Source: Salinivirga cyanobacteriivorans
GTDB taxonomy: Bacteria; Bacteroidota; Bacteroidia; Bacteroidales; Salinivirgaceae
Length of the DNA: 64,000 nt
Direction: 5' to 3'
Assembly: GCF_001443605.1 (NCBI RefSeq)
Contig: NZ_CP013118.1
Location: 4,303,001-4,367,000 of the forward strand
How positions within the stretch are numbered: the first letter of the stretch is position 1; each line of letters begins with the position of its first letter. Both the position numbers and the translations under genes were made by a program. Positions 10,803 to 18,865 of this stretch are shown in pieces. The notes beneath the pieces are model-generated. The model was given only the letters and a program-made list of their open reading frames with translations, was not told where the DNA came from and searched no databases.

Positions 10803-11003
10803 TTTTTTTATTTAAAATTCGGGTTTTTTACGCAGATATCTAAATGCAATATAATAATTTTGATCAGTTGTTTCATGTAAAGGACAAAATTCGTAATTTT
10901 AATTGCAAAATTCATAATAATTAACAATTTTACAACAATAATGTAACTAATTATAAATTAATTTGTTTGCTGACTTGCAATAGAAAAACATAATTTACAA
11001 AAT

Positions 11004-12083
11004 ATGAAAAACAAAATGAAAATCAGGTTACTCGCAATTGTGTTTATAATAACACCGTTTTTTGTCATTGCTCAGACTGATTCAACTATTATTGATACCA
11101 GCTCCACGCTGGTTGTAGCCGAGAACCAGGAGGCAAAACTTGCATACAACCGGGGGATAAAACTTTATGGTGCTAAAGATTATAATGGTGCAGTTGAGCA
11201 GTTTAACCAGGCTATTTCCTTTGAGTCGGTATTTACCAAGGCATTTTATAACCGTGGTTTAGCTTATATGGAACTCGGACAGTATCAGAAAGCCACTGCT
11301 GATTTTAAAAAAACCATTGAGCTCGACAAGAACTATGCGAAAGCCTATTTTTCATTGGGTATGGCAAAGTTTAAAAACCGCGACTATAAGCGAGCTGTGG
11401 TAAACTTCGATTTGGCTATGCGCACAGGTTTTCAGGATGTGGACTTGTTCTATTTAACAGGCCAGTCGCAATTTCAACTAAAAAATTATGAAAAGGCCAT
11501 TGAATCATTTACCCTGGCGATACGTCAAAACGCTGAACGGTGGGAAATATTTAACGACCGCGGAAGTGCTTACCGCATGCTTGGAAAACTAAATAAATCA
11601 ATCGAAGATTATAAAACTGCAAGCCGGTTAAATCCTACGGAGAGCCTGGTTTACAATAATTTGGCCAGTGCACTCCGCAAAAAAGAAAATTACGACGATG
11701 CTGCATTGAATTACGGCCTTGCCATAAAAATGGATAATGATAACCCGTTTTATTACAATAACCGTGGAACAGCTTATTATCACCTGAAAAAATACGATGA
11801 GGCCATTGACGATTATCAAAAGGCCATTGAGCTGAAAAGTGACTATGCCTATGCATATAACAATATGGGTGCTGCCTGGATGAAAAAGCGTAATTTTACA
11901 GAAGCCATTAAGGCTTTTTCAAAGGCAACTGCCCTGAATGCAAAATATGCCCAGGCATGGATTAATCTGGGTTCGGCCAAAGAGATGAACAACGACATTG
12001 AAGGCGCCATTGCTGCATGGAAAAAGGCTGTGGTTAATGGCTCTGAAGAAGCACAACAATTTATCAATTACTATCAAAACTAG
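11004..12083 (+). CDS. Secreted/periplasmic TPR protein (nine repeats)
   Basis: 359 residues, a signal peptide (either MKNKMKIRLL or from the second Met at 11016; cleavage near VIAQ) followed by nine consecutive 34-residue TPR units filling the protein (for example AFYNRGLAYMELGQYQKA, YYNNRGTAYYHLKKYDEA). A protein-protein scaffold in the periplasm is the plain reading; I cannot name a partner. Only 7 bp separate it from the PorE-like gene downstream, so both are likely one operon divergent from 8439-10802. Confidence 0.88.
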   Translation: MKNKMKIRLLAIVFIITPFFVIAQTDSTIIDTSSTLVVAENQEAKLAYNRGIKLYGAKDYNGAVEQFNQAISFESVFTKAFYNRGLAYMELGQYQKATADFKKTIELDKNYAKAYFSLGMAKFKNRDYKRAVVNFDLAMRTGFQDVDLFYLTGQSQFQLKNYEKAIESFTLAIRQNAERWEIFNDRGSAYRMLGKLNKSIEDYKTASRLNPTESLVYNNLASALRKKENYDDAALNYGLAIKMDNDNPFYYNNRGTAYYHLKKYDEAIDDYQKAIELKSDYAYAYNNMGAAWMKKRNFTEAIKAFSKATALNAKYAQAWINLGSAKEMNNDIEGAIAAWKKAVVNGSEEAQQFINYYQN

Positions 12084-12090
12084 TCAGATT

Positions 12091-14136
12091 ATGGCACAAA
12101 GAATATTTACAACAATCATATTGCTCACCATGGCCGGTATGCTTGCCGCCCAGAATGTACCATTCGACAAATCGTATTTTAAAGACCGCAAAAGTGAATT
12201 CCGCGATGCACGGAGCCATTACAACGATGGCGACGATTACTTTGACAATATGCAATACTATCTTGCATTGCAGAGTTACCTTAAGGCACACGATTTTAAC
12301 CCGGATAATGCCAGACTCAATTTTCAGATTGGTGTAAGTTATATGGCGTCGGTGCAGAGCTACAAATCCCTAAAATATTTTTTACGGGCACGTGAACTTG
12401 ATGCTGCAGTGAGCCGTGATATTATGTACTACATAGGCCGGGGGTACCACATGAACGGCCAGTACAAGAAAGCCCTCGAGGCCTATCGTGAATACAAAAA
12501 AGGACTGCTGCCCAACCAGGTCGAAGATATTGAATATACATCCAAACACATTAAAGAGTGCGAAACAGCCCTTGAACTGGTCGATAAGCCTGCACGGGCT
12601 TTTATCGATAATTTGAGGGATATCAATACCGGTTATACTGAACACAGCCCGGTGATAACAGCCGATGAATCGAAAATGATGTTCACTTCCACAAGAGAAG
12701 GTTCTGTAGGCGGCCGCATGGATGATTTCACCCAGGAATACGACGAAGATATTTACATTTCTTACAAAGTAAACGACCGATGGACCCGTCCGGTAAACGC
12801 AGGTGAACCGCTTAATTCTCATATGAACGACGCTACAGTAGGCCTTGCCTCAGACGGGCAATTGCTGCTCATTTACAATGGCCGTAAACGCAATGGCGAC
12901 ATTCAGTCGTCGATGCTTGAAGGTGATGAGTGGAGTTATCCCGATTGGTTGCCACGTAGTGTAAACAGTGGCGAAAAAGAAACCTCTGCCTCGTTGGCCA
13001 ATAATGACCAGGTGCTGTATTTTATCAGTGGTCGTGAAGGCGGATATGGTGGTAAAGATGTTTACGTAGTGCACAAAGACCGCCGCGGAAACTGGGGCGA
13101 TGCACGTAATCTTGGACCTGCCATCAATACCCAGTACGATGAAGAGAGTGTGTTTATGCACCCTGACGGCCGTACCCTTTATTTTAGCTCCAAAGGGCAC
13201 AATACCATTGGCGGTTTCGATATTTTCAGAGCCATACTTGGAGATGACGGCAAATGGGGTAAACCAGAAAATGTGGGTATGCCAATTAATACCCCGGATG
13301 ATGACCTTTCGCTTGTGCTCTCTGCAGATGGCCGGCATGGATATTTTTCCTCCACCCGAGAGGGAGGTAAGGGCCGGTATGATATCTATCAAATTACGTT
13401 CCTCGGACCCGAAAAACCACTCTATTTAAGTAACGAGGATCAATTGTTGGCCAGTTTCGAGAAATCTGTTAGCGACAACGTGCTCGAAAAATCAGTTGAA
13501 ATTAAAACCATTAGGCTTACTGTAGTAAAAGGTGTGGTAAAAGATGCCATTACCAATGAGCCCATAAAAGCCAATATTGAAGTGGTGGATAACGACAAGG
13601 ATGAGATTGTGTTTAACAATGTTTCGAATAGTAAAACCGGCCGATTCCTGGTTACCCTGCCTTCTGGTAAAAACTATGGGTTGGCTGTAAAGGCGGAAAA
13701 TTACCTGTTCCACTCAGAAAACTTTAATATACCCAAAGCTACGGCGTACCAGGAGATTGAGAAGGAGATCCTGTTGAATAATGTGAAAAAGGATGTGAAA
13801 ATAGTGCTGAAAAACGTCTTTTTCGATCAGGGTAAGGCTGTTTTAAGGCCCACTTCGTATCCTGAGTTGAACCGCCTGGCTAAGCTGCTGAAAGATGTGC
13901 CCACCCTTAAAATAGAGATTTCGGGACATACAGATAACACGGGAAGTGCCACTTTCAATCAAAAGTTGAGTGAAGACCGTGCCAAAGCCGTGGTCGAATA
14001 CATTAAGGCCCAGGAAATTTCAGCCGACCGGTTAACTTATGTAGGTTACGGTGAAACCCAGCCCATTGCCGACAACACGACCAAAGACGGCCGCCAGCAA
14101 AACCGCCGGGTAGAGTTTAAGGTACTCAGTAAATAA
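12091..14136 (+). CDS. PorE-like OmpA-family protein
   Basis: 681 residues from the ATG at 12091, chosen because it starts a good signal peptide (MAQRIFTTIILLTMAGMLAAQ). An in-frame ATG at 11998 would overlap the TPR gene by 86 bp. TPR helices lie at about 30-150, PD40 propeller repeats at about 180-430 (SREGGYGGKDVY, DGRTLYFSSKG), a carboxypeptidase-regulatory-like fold at about 475-560, and an OmpA C-terminal domain with ISGHTDNTGSATFNQKLSED at about 585-680. The order matches PorE, a peptidoglycan-tethered T9SS component. A role in T9SS is an inference from architecture and the T9SS-rich window. Confidence 0.9.
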   Translation: MAQRIFTTIILLTMAGMLAAQNVPFDKSYFKDRKSEFRDARSHYNDGDDYFDNMQYYLALQSYLKAHDFNPDNARLNFQIGVSYMASVQSYKSLKYFLRARELDAAVSRDIMYYIGRGYHMNGQYKKALEAYREYKKGLLPNQVEDIEYTSKHIKECETALELVDKPARAFIDNLRDINTGYTEHSPVITADESKMMFTSTREGSVGGRMDDFTQEYDEDIYISYKVNDRWTRPVNAGEPLNSHMNDATVGLASDGQLLLIYNGRKRNGDIQSSMLEGDEWSYPDWLPRSVNSGEKETSASLANNDQVLYFISGREGGYGGKDVYVVHKDRRGNWGDARNLGPAINTQYDEESVFMHPDGRTLYFSSKGHNTIGGFDIFRAILGDDGKWGKPENVGMPINTPDDDLSLVLSADGRHGYFSSTREGGKGRYDIYQITFLGPEKPLYLSNEDQLLASFEKSVSDNVLEKSVEIKTIRLTVVKGVVKDAITNEPIKANIEVVDNDKDEIVFNNVSNSKTGRFLVTLPSGKNYGLAVKAENYLFHSENFNIPKATAYQEIEKEILLNNVKKDVKIVLKNVFFDQGKAVLRPTSYPELNRLAKLLKDVPTLKIEISGHTDNTGSATFNQKLSEDRAKAVVEYIKAQEISADRLTYVGYGETQPIADNTTKDGRQQNRRVEFKVLSK

Positions 14137-14235
14137 TAGAAATAACCGCAAGTGATGTTCGGTTATCCAGAAGTAGCAAAAATGCCCAACCCGACAATTG
14201 GGAATAAATTTTGTATTTTTATAAAAAAACATTAC

Positions 14236-14247
14236 TGTCCGATAAAA
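14236..14247 (+). repeat. Left terminal inverted repeat of the IS4-family element
   Basis: TGTCCGATAAAA, matching the reverse complement of 15610-15621 base for base. Confidence 0.85.
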
Positions 14248-14331
14248 GCACGGAATTGATCAATTGATTTTTCAAAACTATGATTTTCTGAGAATTAAGG
14301 TTTGCATTTAATGAATTTTTTAAAGTAAGCC

Positions 14332-15532
14332 TCAGAATAGAGAGGGCTGCATCAATTCGTCATAAGTTTTCTGCCAATCTTTGTCCGGATGCTCAAGAAA
14401 CCTGAATAAATGAATGTAGTTAAACAAATGAATTTTACAGAAGCTAACTAAATTGGAAAACGCCCATTTCCTCTTGAGCGTTTTTTGGATAACAGTCATC
14501 AATAGGTTTGCGATTAAGGCACAGTATATCTGTATTTTAATCGCATTTTCATTGTCCCCGAGAAAATATTTTAGCGGGAAATTTTGTTTTAATTGTTTGA
14601 ACAGAAGTTCAATTTGCCATCGTAGTTTGTAAATAGCAGCTATTAAATCAGCCCTCATTTCAAACAAGTTAGTTAAAAACTCAAACCGTCTTTTAAGGTT
14701 TCTGTCGTAGAACTGGACTTTACGCAGCTTTAAAGGGCGTGTGTTATTCTCATATTTTACCTGAACTTCTATGATTTCATCTTTTTCAACCCCACTATGA
14801 ATATGTTCTTCTATCTTACAATCATTTAGCGTTTTATATGCTGCATTGTCTTTTATTCGGGTGACAAAACCTGTATCTGTTTGCGAAAATTTATCAAAGG
14901 CTTTGTAGTCATTATAGCCTTTGTCAAATACGTATATTGTGTTTGCATTATGCTTAAGACTATTTAACAATACATGGTCATGAGTGGCAGCACTGGTGAG
15001 CCAAACCATCTTGGGTGCAGTTTCGTCTACATTTATCGTTGCATGAAGTTTTATACCGCCTTTCTTTTTACCGGTTTTAGGATGCCGTCCAACACACTTC
15101 AATATATCCTTAAACAAACTGATGGTTGAGCTGTCAATAATCTCTACTTGTTTGTTTATTACATCTTTAATTCTGCTGTCCGAAATATAATGACCATATT
15201 GTTTGAGTAGCTTATTGTAGATTTCTCCGAACACATCACAATCTCTACGTTTATTTGAATCTGACAAGGTACTTTTCTTTGGAATATGATTTAACTGAAA
15301 ATGTTTGGTTTTACCTGATAAACCAAGCATTGCGCCACTTACTTCGCGTAAAGATGTGCATTTAGCAAAAGAACAAAACAGCATGCTAATTAAGTGATCT
15401 TTTGTTTTGAACTTGTTCACATAGTGATCTGAATTGTGCTTTTTTGCACTGGTAGTGATGATTTTTGAATCAATTAAGGAAATCAGCTGTCCGAAAACCG
15501 ATGTGCCAAAAAAAATGTGTACTTTTATCCAT
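14332..15532 (-). pseudogene. IS4-family transposase with a frame break in its first codons
   Basis: DDE transposase. Catalytic segments are VEIIDSSTISLF and VFDKGYND (Asp residues), and the IS4 YREK signature YKLRWQIELLFKQLK. The natural start appears to be the ATG at 15530-15532 (MDKSTHFF), but the 8-A run at 15508-15515 (T8 in the mRNA) puts the rest one base out of frame. Removing one base would give MDKSTHFFGTSVFGQLIS, which looks like a normal family N-terminus. As written, the long frame is open only from an unrelated start at 15585 (MPPPTLF). Either it is a frameshift pseudogene, or slippage on the T8 run restores the frame, or a sequencing error is present. Confidence 0.7.
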
Positions 15533-15609
15533 AGTAGTTTTTTTTGTGGTAAAACAAAACTACAAAAAAGAGTTGGGGGAGGCATTCAAGTCTCCTCACT
15601 CTTAATTTT

Positions 15610-15621
15610 TTTTATCGGACA
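15610..15621 (-). repeat. Right terminal inverted repeat of the IS4-family element
   Basis: TTTTATCGGACA, the perfect inverse of the left end at 14236-14247. Confidence 0.85.
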
Positions 15622-15657
15622 ACAGTGAATCTAAATATTTTTTTAATACATTAAGTT

Positions 15658-15837
15658 ATGGATTATTTATTGGGTGTTTTGATAGTATTAACCATGGTAC
15701 TTTGGGTATGGGCAGTTTACGATATTAATATCTCGCGACTCAAAGGGAAAAACCATCAGAATAAATGGCTGCTGGCTGTGGTAATATTTCCGCTTTTAGG
15801 CCCTATTCTCTATTTCCAGTTCAAGCGTAAAGGTTGA
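15658..15837 (+). CDS. Small two-helix membrane protein (PLDc_N-like)
   Basis: 59 residues, ATG at 15658 and TGA at 15835-15837. Two hydrophobic helices (DYLLGVLIVLTMVLWVWAVY and WLLAVVIFPLLGPILYF) flank a short basic loop, and it ends FKRKG. The spacing and the FPLLGPILYF motif resemble the phospholipase_D N-terminal-like (PLDc_N) membrane family, whose role is unknown. The IS4 element sits just 36 bp upstream and probably cut it from its original promoter region. Confidence 0.75.
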   Translation: MDYLLGVLIVLTMVLWVWAVYDINISRLKGKNHQNKWLLAVVIFPLLGPILYFQFKRKG

Positions 15838-15941
15838 CTTTTAGCGAAAACTCCTTACTTTGGCGTATAACAAGTTAATTTTTTGGTCTCTGAGCAACAA
15901 GGATTCAGGCCTAAACATATTCAATTAACCATTCAATTTAT

Positions 15942-15949
15942 TACATTTG
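15942..15949 (+). promoter_or_regulatory. Candidate -7 box for gcvT
   Basis: TACATTTG matches TAnnTTTG and lies 40 bp upstream of the gcvT ATG. No -33 TTTG is evident. Confidence 0.4.
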
Positions 15950-15989
15950 TGGTCAAGCAAATAATGTATCATTTTTTAAACTTATTATA

Positions 15990-17093
15990 ATGAAAACCAC
16001 AGCTTTCACGGCAATTCACGAAGACCTGGGTGCACGTATGGTTGATTTCGCAGGTTTTAAAATGCCAATAGAATATACCAGAATTAAAGATGAACACACC
16101 AATGTACGAGAAAAACTTGGTGTTTTTGACGTTTCTCACATGGGCGAATTTTGGGTAAAGGGACCCGAAGCGTTTAAGTTGGTTCAGCGAATTACGACCA
16201 ATGATGTGGCAGCGCTTTATGATGGCAAGGTTCAGTACAGTTGCATGCCCAATGGAGAAGGAGGTATTGTTGATGACCTGCTGGTGTACCGTTTCGATGA
16301 AGAAACATACATGCTTGTTGTAAACGGAGCCAATGTAGAGAAAGACTGGAACTGGGTAACAAAAAATGCTGAAGAGCTTGGCCTTCAGGTTGGCAAAGAG
16401 GTTTATAATGCTTCTGATGAAATAAGTCTTTTAGCTGTGCAGGGACCACTTGCTCTTAAAGCTATGCAAAAAATTACAGAGCAAAATATCATGGACATGG
16501 AATTTTATACCGTTCAAAAAGTCAATATAGCCGGTATAAAAGATGCCATTTTATCTACAACAGGGTATACCGGTGCCGGAGGCTGCGAAATTTATGTGTC
16601 AAACGAAGATGGTCCAAAACTCTGGAAAGCAGTAATGGAAGCAGGGGAGGAGTTTGGCATAAAACCAGCCGGACTTGCAGCACGCGATACGCTGCGTCTT
16701 GAAATGGGTTTTGCCCTTTACGGAAACGATATAGATGAAACTACATCACCAATTGAAGGGGCCTTAAGTTGGATTACCAAGTTTGTAGAGGGTAATGATT
16801 TTATTGATCGTGAATATCTGGAAAAACAAAAAGCCGAAAAGCCTGAAAAACGACTCAAGCCATTTATCCTCGATGATAAAGGGATCCCACGTAAAGGCTA
16901 TAAAATAGAAGATGGCGATGGTAATGAAATTGGAGAAGTAACTTCAGGCACAATGTCGCCCTCAACCGGACAGGCTATTGGTTTAGGTTATGTGAAAAAC
17001 GGATTCTGGAAATCAGATACTGAAATTTATATCCGCATACGCAAAAAAGCTGTCAAAGCGCATATTACGAAGCTGCCATTTTACAAAGGTTAA
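15990..17093 (+). CDS. gcvT: Glycine cleavage system T protein (aminomethyltransferase)
   Basis: Transfers the methylene group from aminomethylated H protein to tetrahydrofolate, releasing ammonia. 367 residues, normal length. The N-terminus has the family start TAFTAIHEDLGARMVDFAGF, then VFDVSHMGEF (about 45-54), QYSCMPNGEGGIVDDLLVYR with the folate-site Asp, STTGYTGAGGCEIY, and the GLAARDTLRLEMGFALYGND segment, ending in the barrel GTMSPSTGQAIGLGYV. No gcvH or gcvP is adjacent. A terminator-like hairpin follows. Confidence 0.97.
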   Translation: MKTTAFTAIHEDLGARMVDFAGFKMPIEYTRIKDEHTNVREKLGVFDVSHMGEFWVKGPEAFKLVQRITTNDVAALYDGKVQYSCMPNGEGGIVDDLLVYRFDEETYMLVVNGANVEKDWNWVTKNAEELGLQVGKEVYNASDEISLLAVQGPLALKAMQKITEQNIMDMEFYTVQKVNIAGIKDAILSTTGYTGAGGCEIYVSNEDGPKLWKAVMEAGEEFGIKPAGLAARDTLRLEMGFALYGNDIDETTSPIEGALSWITKFVEGNDFIDREYLEKQKAEKPEKRLKPFILDDKGIPRKGYKIEDGDGNEIGEVTSGTMSPSTGQAIGLGYVKNGFWKSDTEIYIRIRKKAVKAHITKLPFYKG

Positions 17094-17114
17094 TACCGAA
17101 ATGCAAATAATATC

Positions 17115-17145
17115 AAAGCATCGCCTTTTAAAGCGGTGCTTTTTT
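17115..17145 (+). terminator. Rho-independent terminator after gcvT
   Basis: Stem AAAGCATCGC / GCGGTGCTTT (one G-T pair) with an 8-nt loop CTTTTAAA, running into a T-tract. It begins 22 bp after the gcvT stop. Confidence 0.8.
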
Positions 17146-17148
17146 CAT

Positions 17149-17156
17149 TAATTTTG
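17149..17156 (+). promoter_or_regulatory. Candidate -7 box for the comB-cobO-arfB cluster
   Basis: TAATTTTG matches TAnnTTTG, just after the gcvT terminator and 27 bp before the comB ATG. The -33 region falls inside the terminator stem and has no clear TTTG. Confidence 0.4.
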
Positions 17157-17183
17157 TTTTACTAAAATGAACCCGGAACGATT

Positions 17184-17909
17184 ATGAAGAACGCACGACA
17201 CGTCGATATATGTTTTTCACCTGCCTTGCATGCCAATTATCACCGCGAAGGTAATCTGGTGGTAGTAATAGACCTTTTCAGGGCTACAACAGCCATTATA
17301 ACGGCTATGGCCAATGGAGCAAAGAGTATTAAGCCGGTGGCAGACATTGAATCGGCACTGGCATGCAGAGACAATGGCTTTGTGGTCGCTGGTGAGCGCA
17401 ATGGACATAAACTTGCAGAATTTGATTTTGGAAATTCGCCATTGGAGTTTACAACCGGGCGCATTCAGAATAAAGATCTTGCCATTACAACTACCAACGG
17501 CACCCAGGCTTTTGCAGCAGCACAGGGGCAGGAGGCCATCGCCGCGGCACTTATTAACTACAAGGCTGCAATGCAGTACATTCAATCGGGTAAACAAGAT
17601 GTGCTTTTACTCTGCTCAGGCTGGACAAATAAAATGAATATTGAAGATACACTGCTGGCCGGAAAATTTGCCCGGGACTTGTTGGCTGAAGCTGGTTTTT
17701 ATTCTACATCAGATTCCATTGCCATTGCAGAAGCAATGTTGGAGGCAGCAGGAAGTAATTGGTTGGAGTTTATTCTGGATTCATCACCAAGGCTTAAAGG
17801 GAAGTATGAGCTATTAAAAGATGATATGGCCTGGGCTATGCGCCAGGATATTTTTAATGTAGTGCCACTACTTAAAAACGACAGGCTGGTGCCAGCCTCT
17901 GAATATTAG
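17184..17909 (+). CDS. comB: 2-phosphosulfolactate phosphatase family protein (ComB-like)
   Basis: 241 residues of the ComB family, which hydrolyses 2-phosphosulfolactate to sulfolactate (coenzyme M synthesis in methanogens; sulfolactate formation in some bacteria). Signatures: VVVIDLFRATTAIITAMANG (about 24-43), LAITTTNGTQAFAAA (about 98-112), and LLLCSGWTNKMNIEDTLLAG. No ComA-like gene is adjacent, so the true substrate here is uncertain. It is followed after 28 bp by the corrinoid adenosyltransferase gene. Confidence 0.82.
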   Translation: MKNARHVDICFSPALHANYHREGNLVVVIDLFRATTAIITAMANGAKSIKPVADIESALACRDNGFVVAGERNGHKLAEFDFGNSPLEFTTGRIQNKDLAITTTNGTQAFAAAQGQEAIAAALINYKAAMQYIQSGKQDVLLLCSGWTNKMNIEDTLLAGKFARDLLAEAGFYSTSDSIAIAEAMLEAAGSNWLEFILDSSPRLKGKYELLKDDMAWAMRQDIFNVVPLLKNDRLVPASEY

Positions 17910-17937
17910 AAACTGTAATAAAAGTTCGATTAAAACA

Positions 17938-18441
17938 ATGTATCATGTCATAACTGGCAACGGAAAAGGAAAAACCACTGCAGCTCTGGGTATGGCTTTG
18001 AGGGCAGCCGGATCAGGTATGCGTGTTTTTATTGCACAATTTGTGAAAGGCAAACCCTATGCCGAGCATCAAATACTGGAACAGGTGCCAGGTATTGATT
18101 TTGCACTTTTTGGCAGAAGGTGTTTTATACATAAAGCTCCTGAACGGGAAGATATTGAAGTGGCACAAAAAGGGTGGTTGCAAGTACAACAAATTGTGCA
18201 AAACAAAACCGTCGATTTGCTAATTCTCGATGAACTTCACATTGCTTTATACTATCAGTTGCTTGAAGAGAAAGAGGTAGCTGAGTTTATTGCCCAAAAT
18301 AAAAAAGATATTGAAATAGTTACAACAGGCCGCTATGCTCCGGATGGGCTCATTGACCTGGCAGATCTGGTATCGAACATAGAGGAGGTAAAACATTACT
18401 ACGAGCAAGGTGTGGAAGCCCGGAAAGGTATTGAATTTTAA
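17938..18441 (+). CDS. cobO: Cob(I)yrinic acid a,c-diamide adenosyltransferase
   Basis: CobO/BtuR-type ATP:corrinoid adenosyltransferase, which makes adenosylcobalamin. 167 residues with P-loop GNGKGKTTA (residues 7-15), AQFVKGKPYAEHQ, the LLILDELHIALYY Walker B-like segment and VTTGRYAPDGLIDLADLVS. Shorter than E. coli BtuR but normal for this family branch. No cobalamin-synthesis gene is adjacent, so a salvage role is likely. 6 bp separate it from the next gene. Confidence 0.9.
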   Translation: MYHVITGNGKGKTTAALGMALRAAGSGMRVFIAQFVKGKPYAEHQILEQVPGIDFALFGRRCFIHKAPEREDIEVAQKGWLQVQQIVQNKTVDLLILDELHIALYYQLLEEKEVAEFIAQNKKDIEIVTTGRYAPDGLIDLADLVSNIEEVKHYYEQGVEARKGIEF

Positions 18442-18447
18442 TAAGCT

Positions 18448-18858
18448 ATGAGTGATATACGAAATATTGATTTTGAAGATGAATTTGATTTTCAGACTTC
18501 CCGCAGTAGCGGGCCCGGCGGACAACATGCCAACAAAACGGAGACAAGGGTTACGCTGAGGTTCGATGTCAATGCTTCAGCTCATTTATCAGATGCACAA
18601 AAGGCACGGATTTTTGAAAAACTCGGCAATGCCATCAACAGTGAGGGTGTATTATTAATTAGCTCGCAAGAAAGCCGCTCACAGCAACAAAATAAAGAGA
18701 TATGTATTGCCCAGTTTTACGACACTATAGCGGCAGCGTTGAAAAAGCCTAAAAAACGTAAACCCACTAAACCCACAAAAGCCTCAAAAAAGCGAAGACT
18801 TGAAAATAAGCGCCAACATGCCGAAAAAAAGGCCCGCAGACAAAAGCCCGATCTCTAA
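18448..18858 (+). CDS. arfB: ArfB/YaeJ-type peptidyl-tRNA hydrolase (ribosome rescue)
   Basis: 136 residues. The class I release-factor catalytic GGQ is at 24-26 in SRSSGPGGQHANKTETRV, without the codon-recognition domain of RF1/RF2. The C-terminal tail is strongly basic (KKPKKRKPTKPTKASKKRR), as in ArfB where the tail lies in the empty mRNA channel of stalled ribosomes. It frees ribosomes stuck on non-stop mRNA. Last gene of the comB-cobO cluster and convergent with the dCache/CheD-like gene 7 bp further on. Confidence 0.93.
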   Translation: MSDIRNIDFEDEFDFQTSRSSGPGGQHANKTETRVTLRFDVNASAHLSDAQKARIFEKLGNAINSEGVLLISSQESRSQQQNKEICIAQFYDTIAAALKKPKKRKPTKPTKASKKRRLENKRQHAEKKARRQKPDL

Positions 18859-18865
18859 ATATTTG

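Larger units (their letters stand above)
14236..15621 (-). mobile_element. IS4-family insertion sequence
   Basis: 1386-bp element bounded by inverted ends TGTCCGATAAAA (14236-14247) and TTTTATCGGACA (15610-15621), with one leftward transposase gene. It separates the PorE-like gene from the small membrane gene at 15658. The bases outside the ends (left ...CATTAC, right ACAGTG...) show no target duplication longer than 2 bp, unlike a fresh IS4-type insertion. Confidence 0.85.

Noticed and set aside
11998-12090. Longer start for the PorE-like gene at 11998
   Set aside because: It would overlap the TPR gene by 86 bp and put 31 residues before a good signal peptide that begins at 12091.
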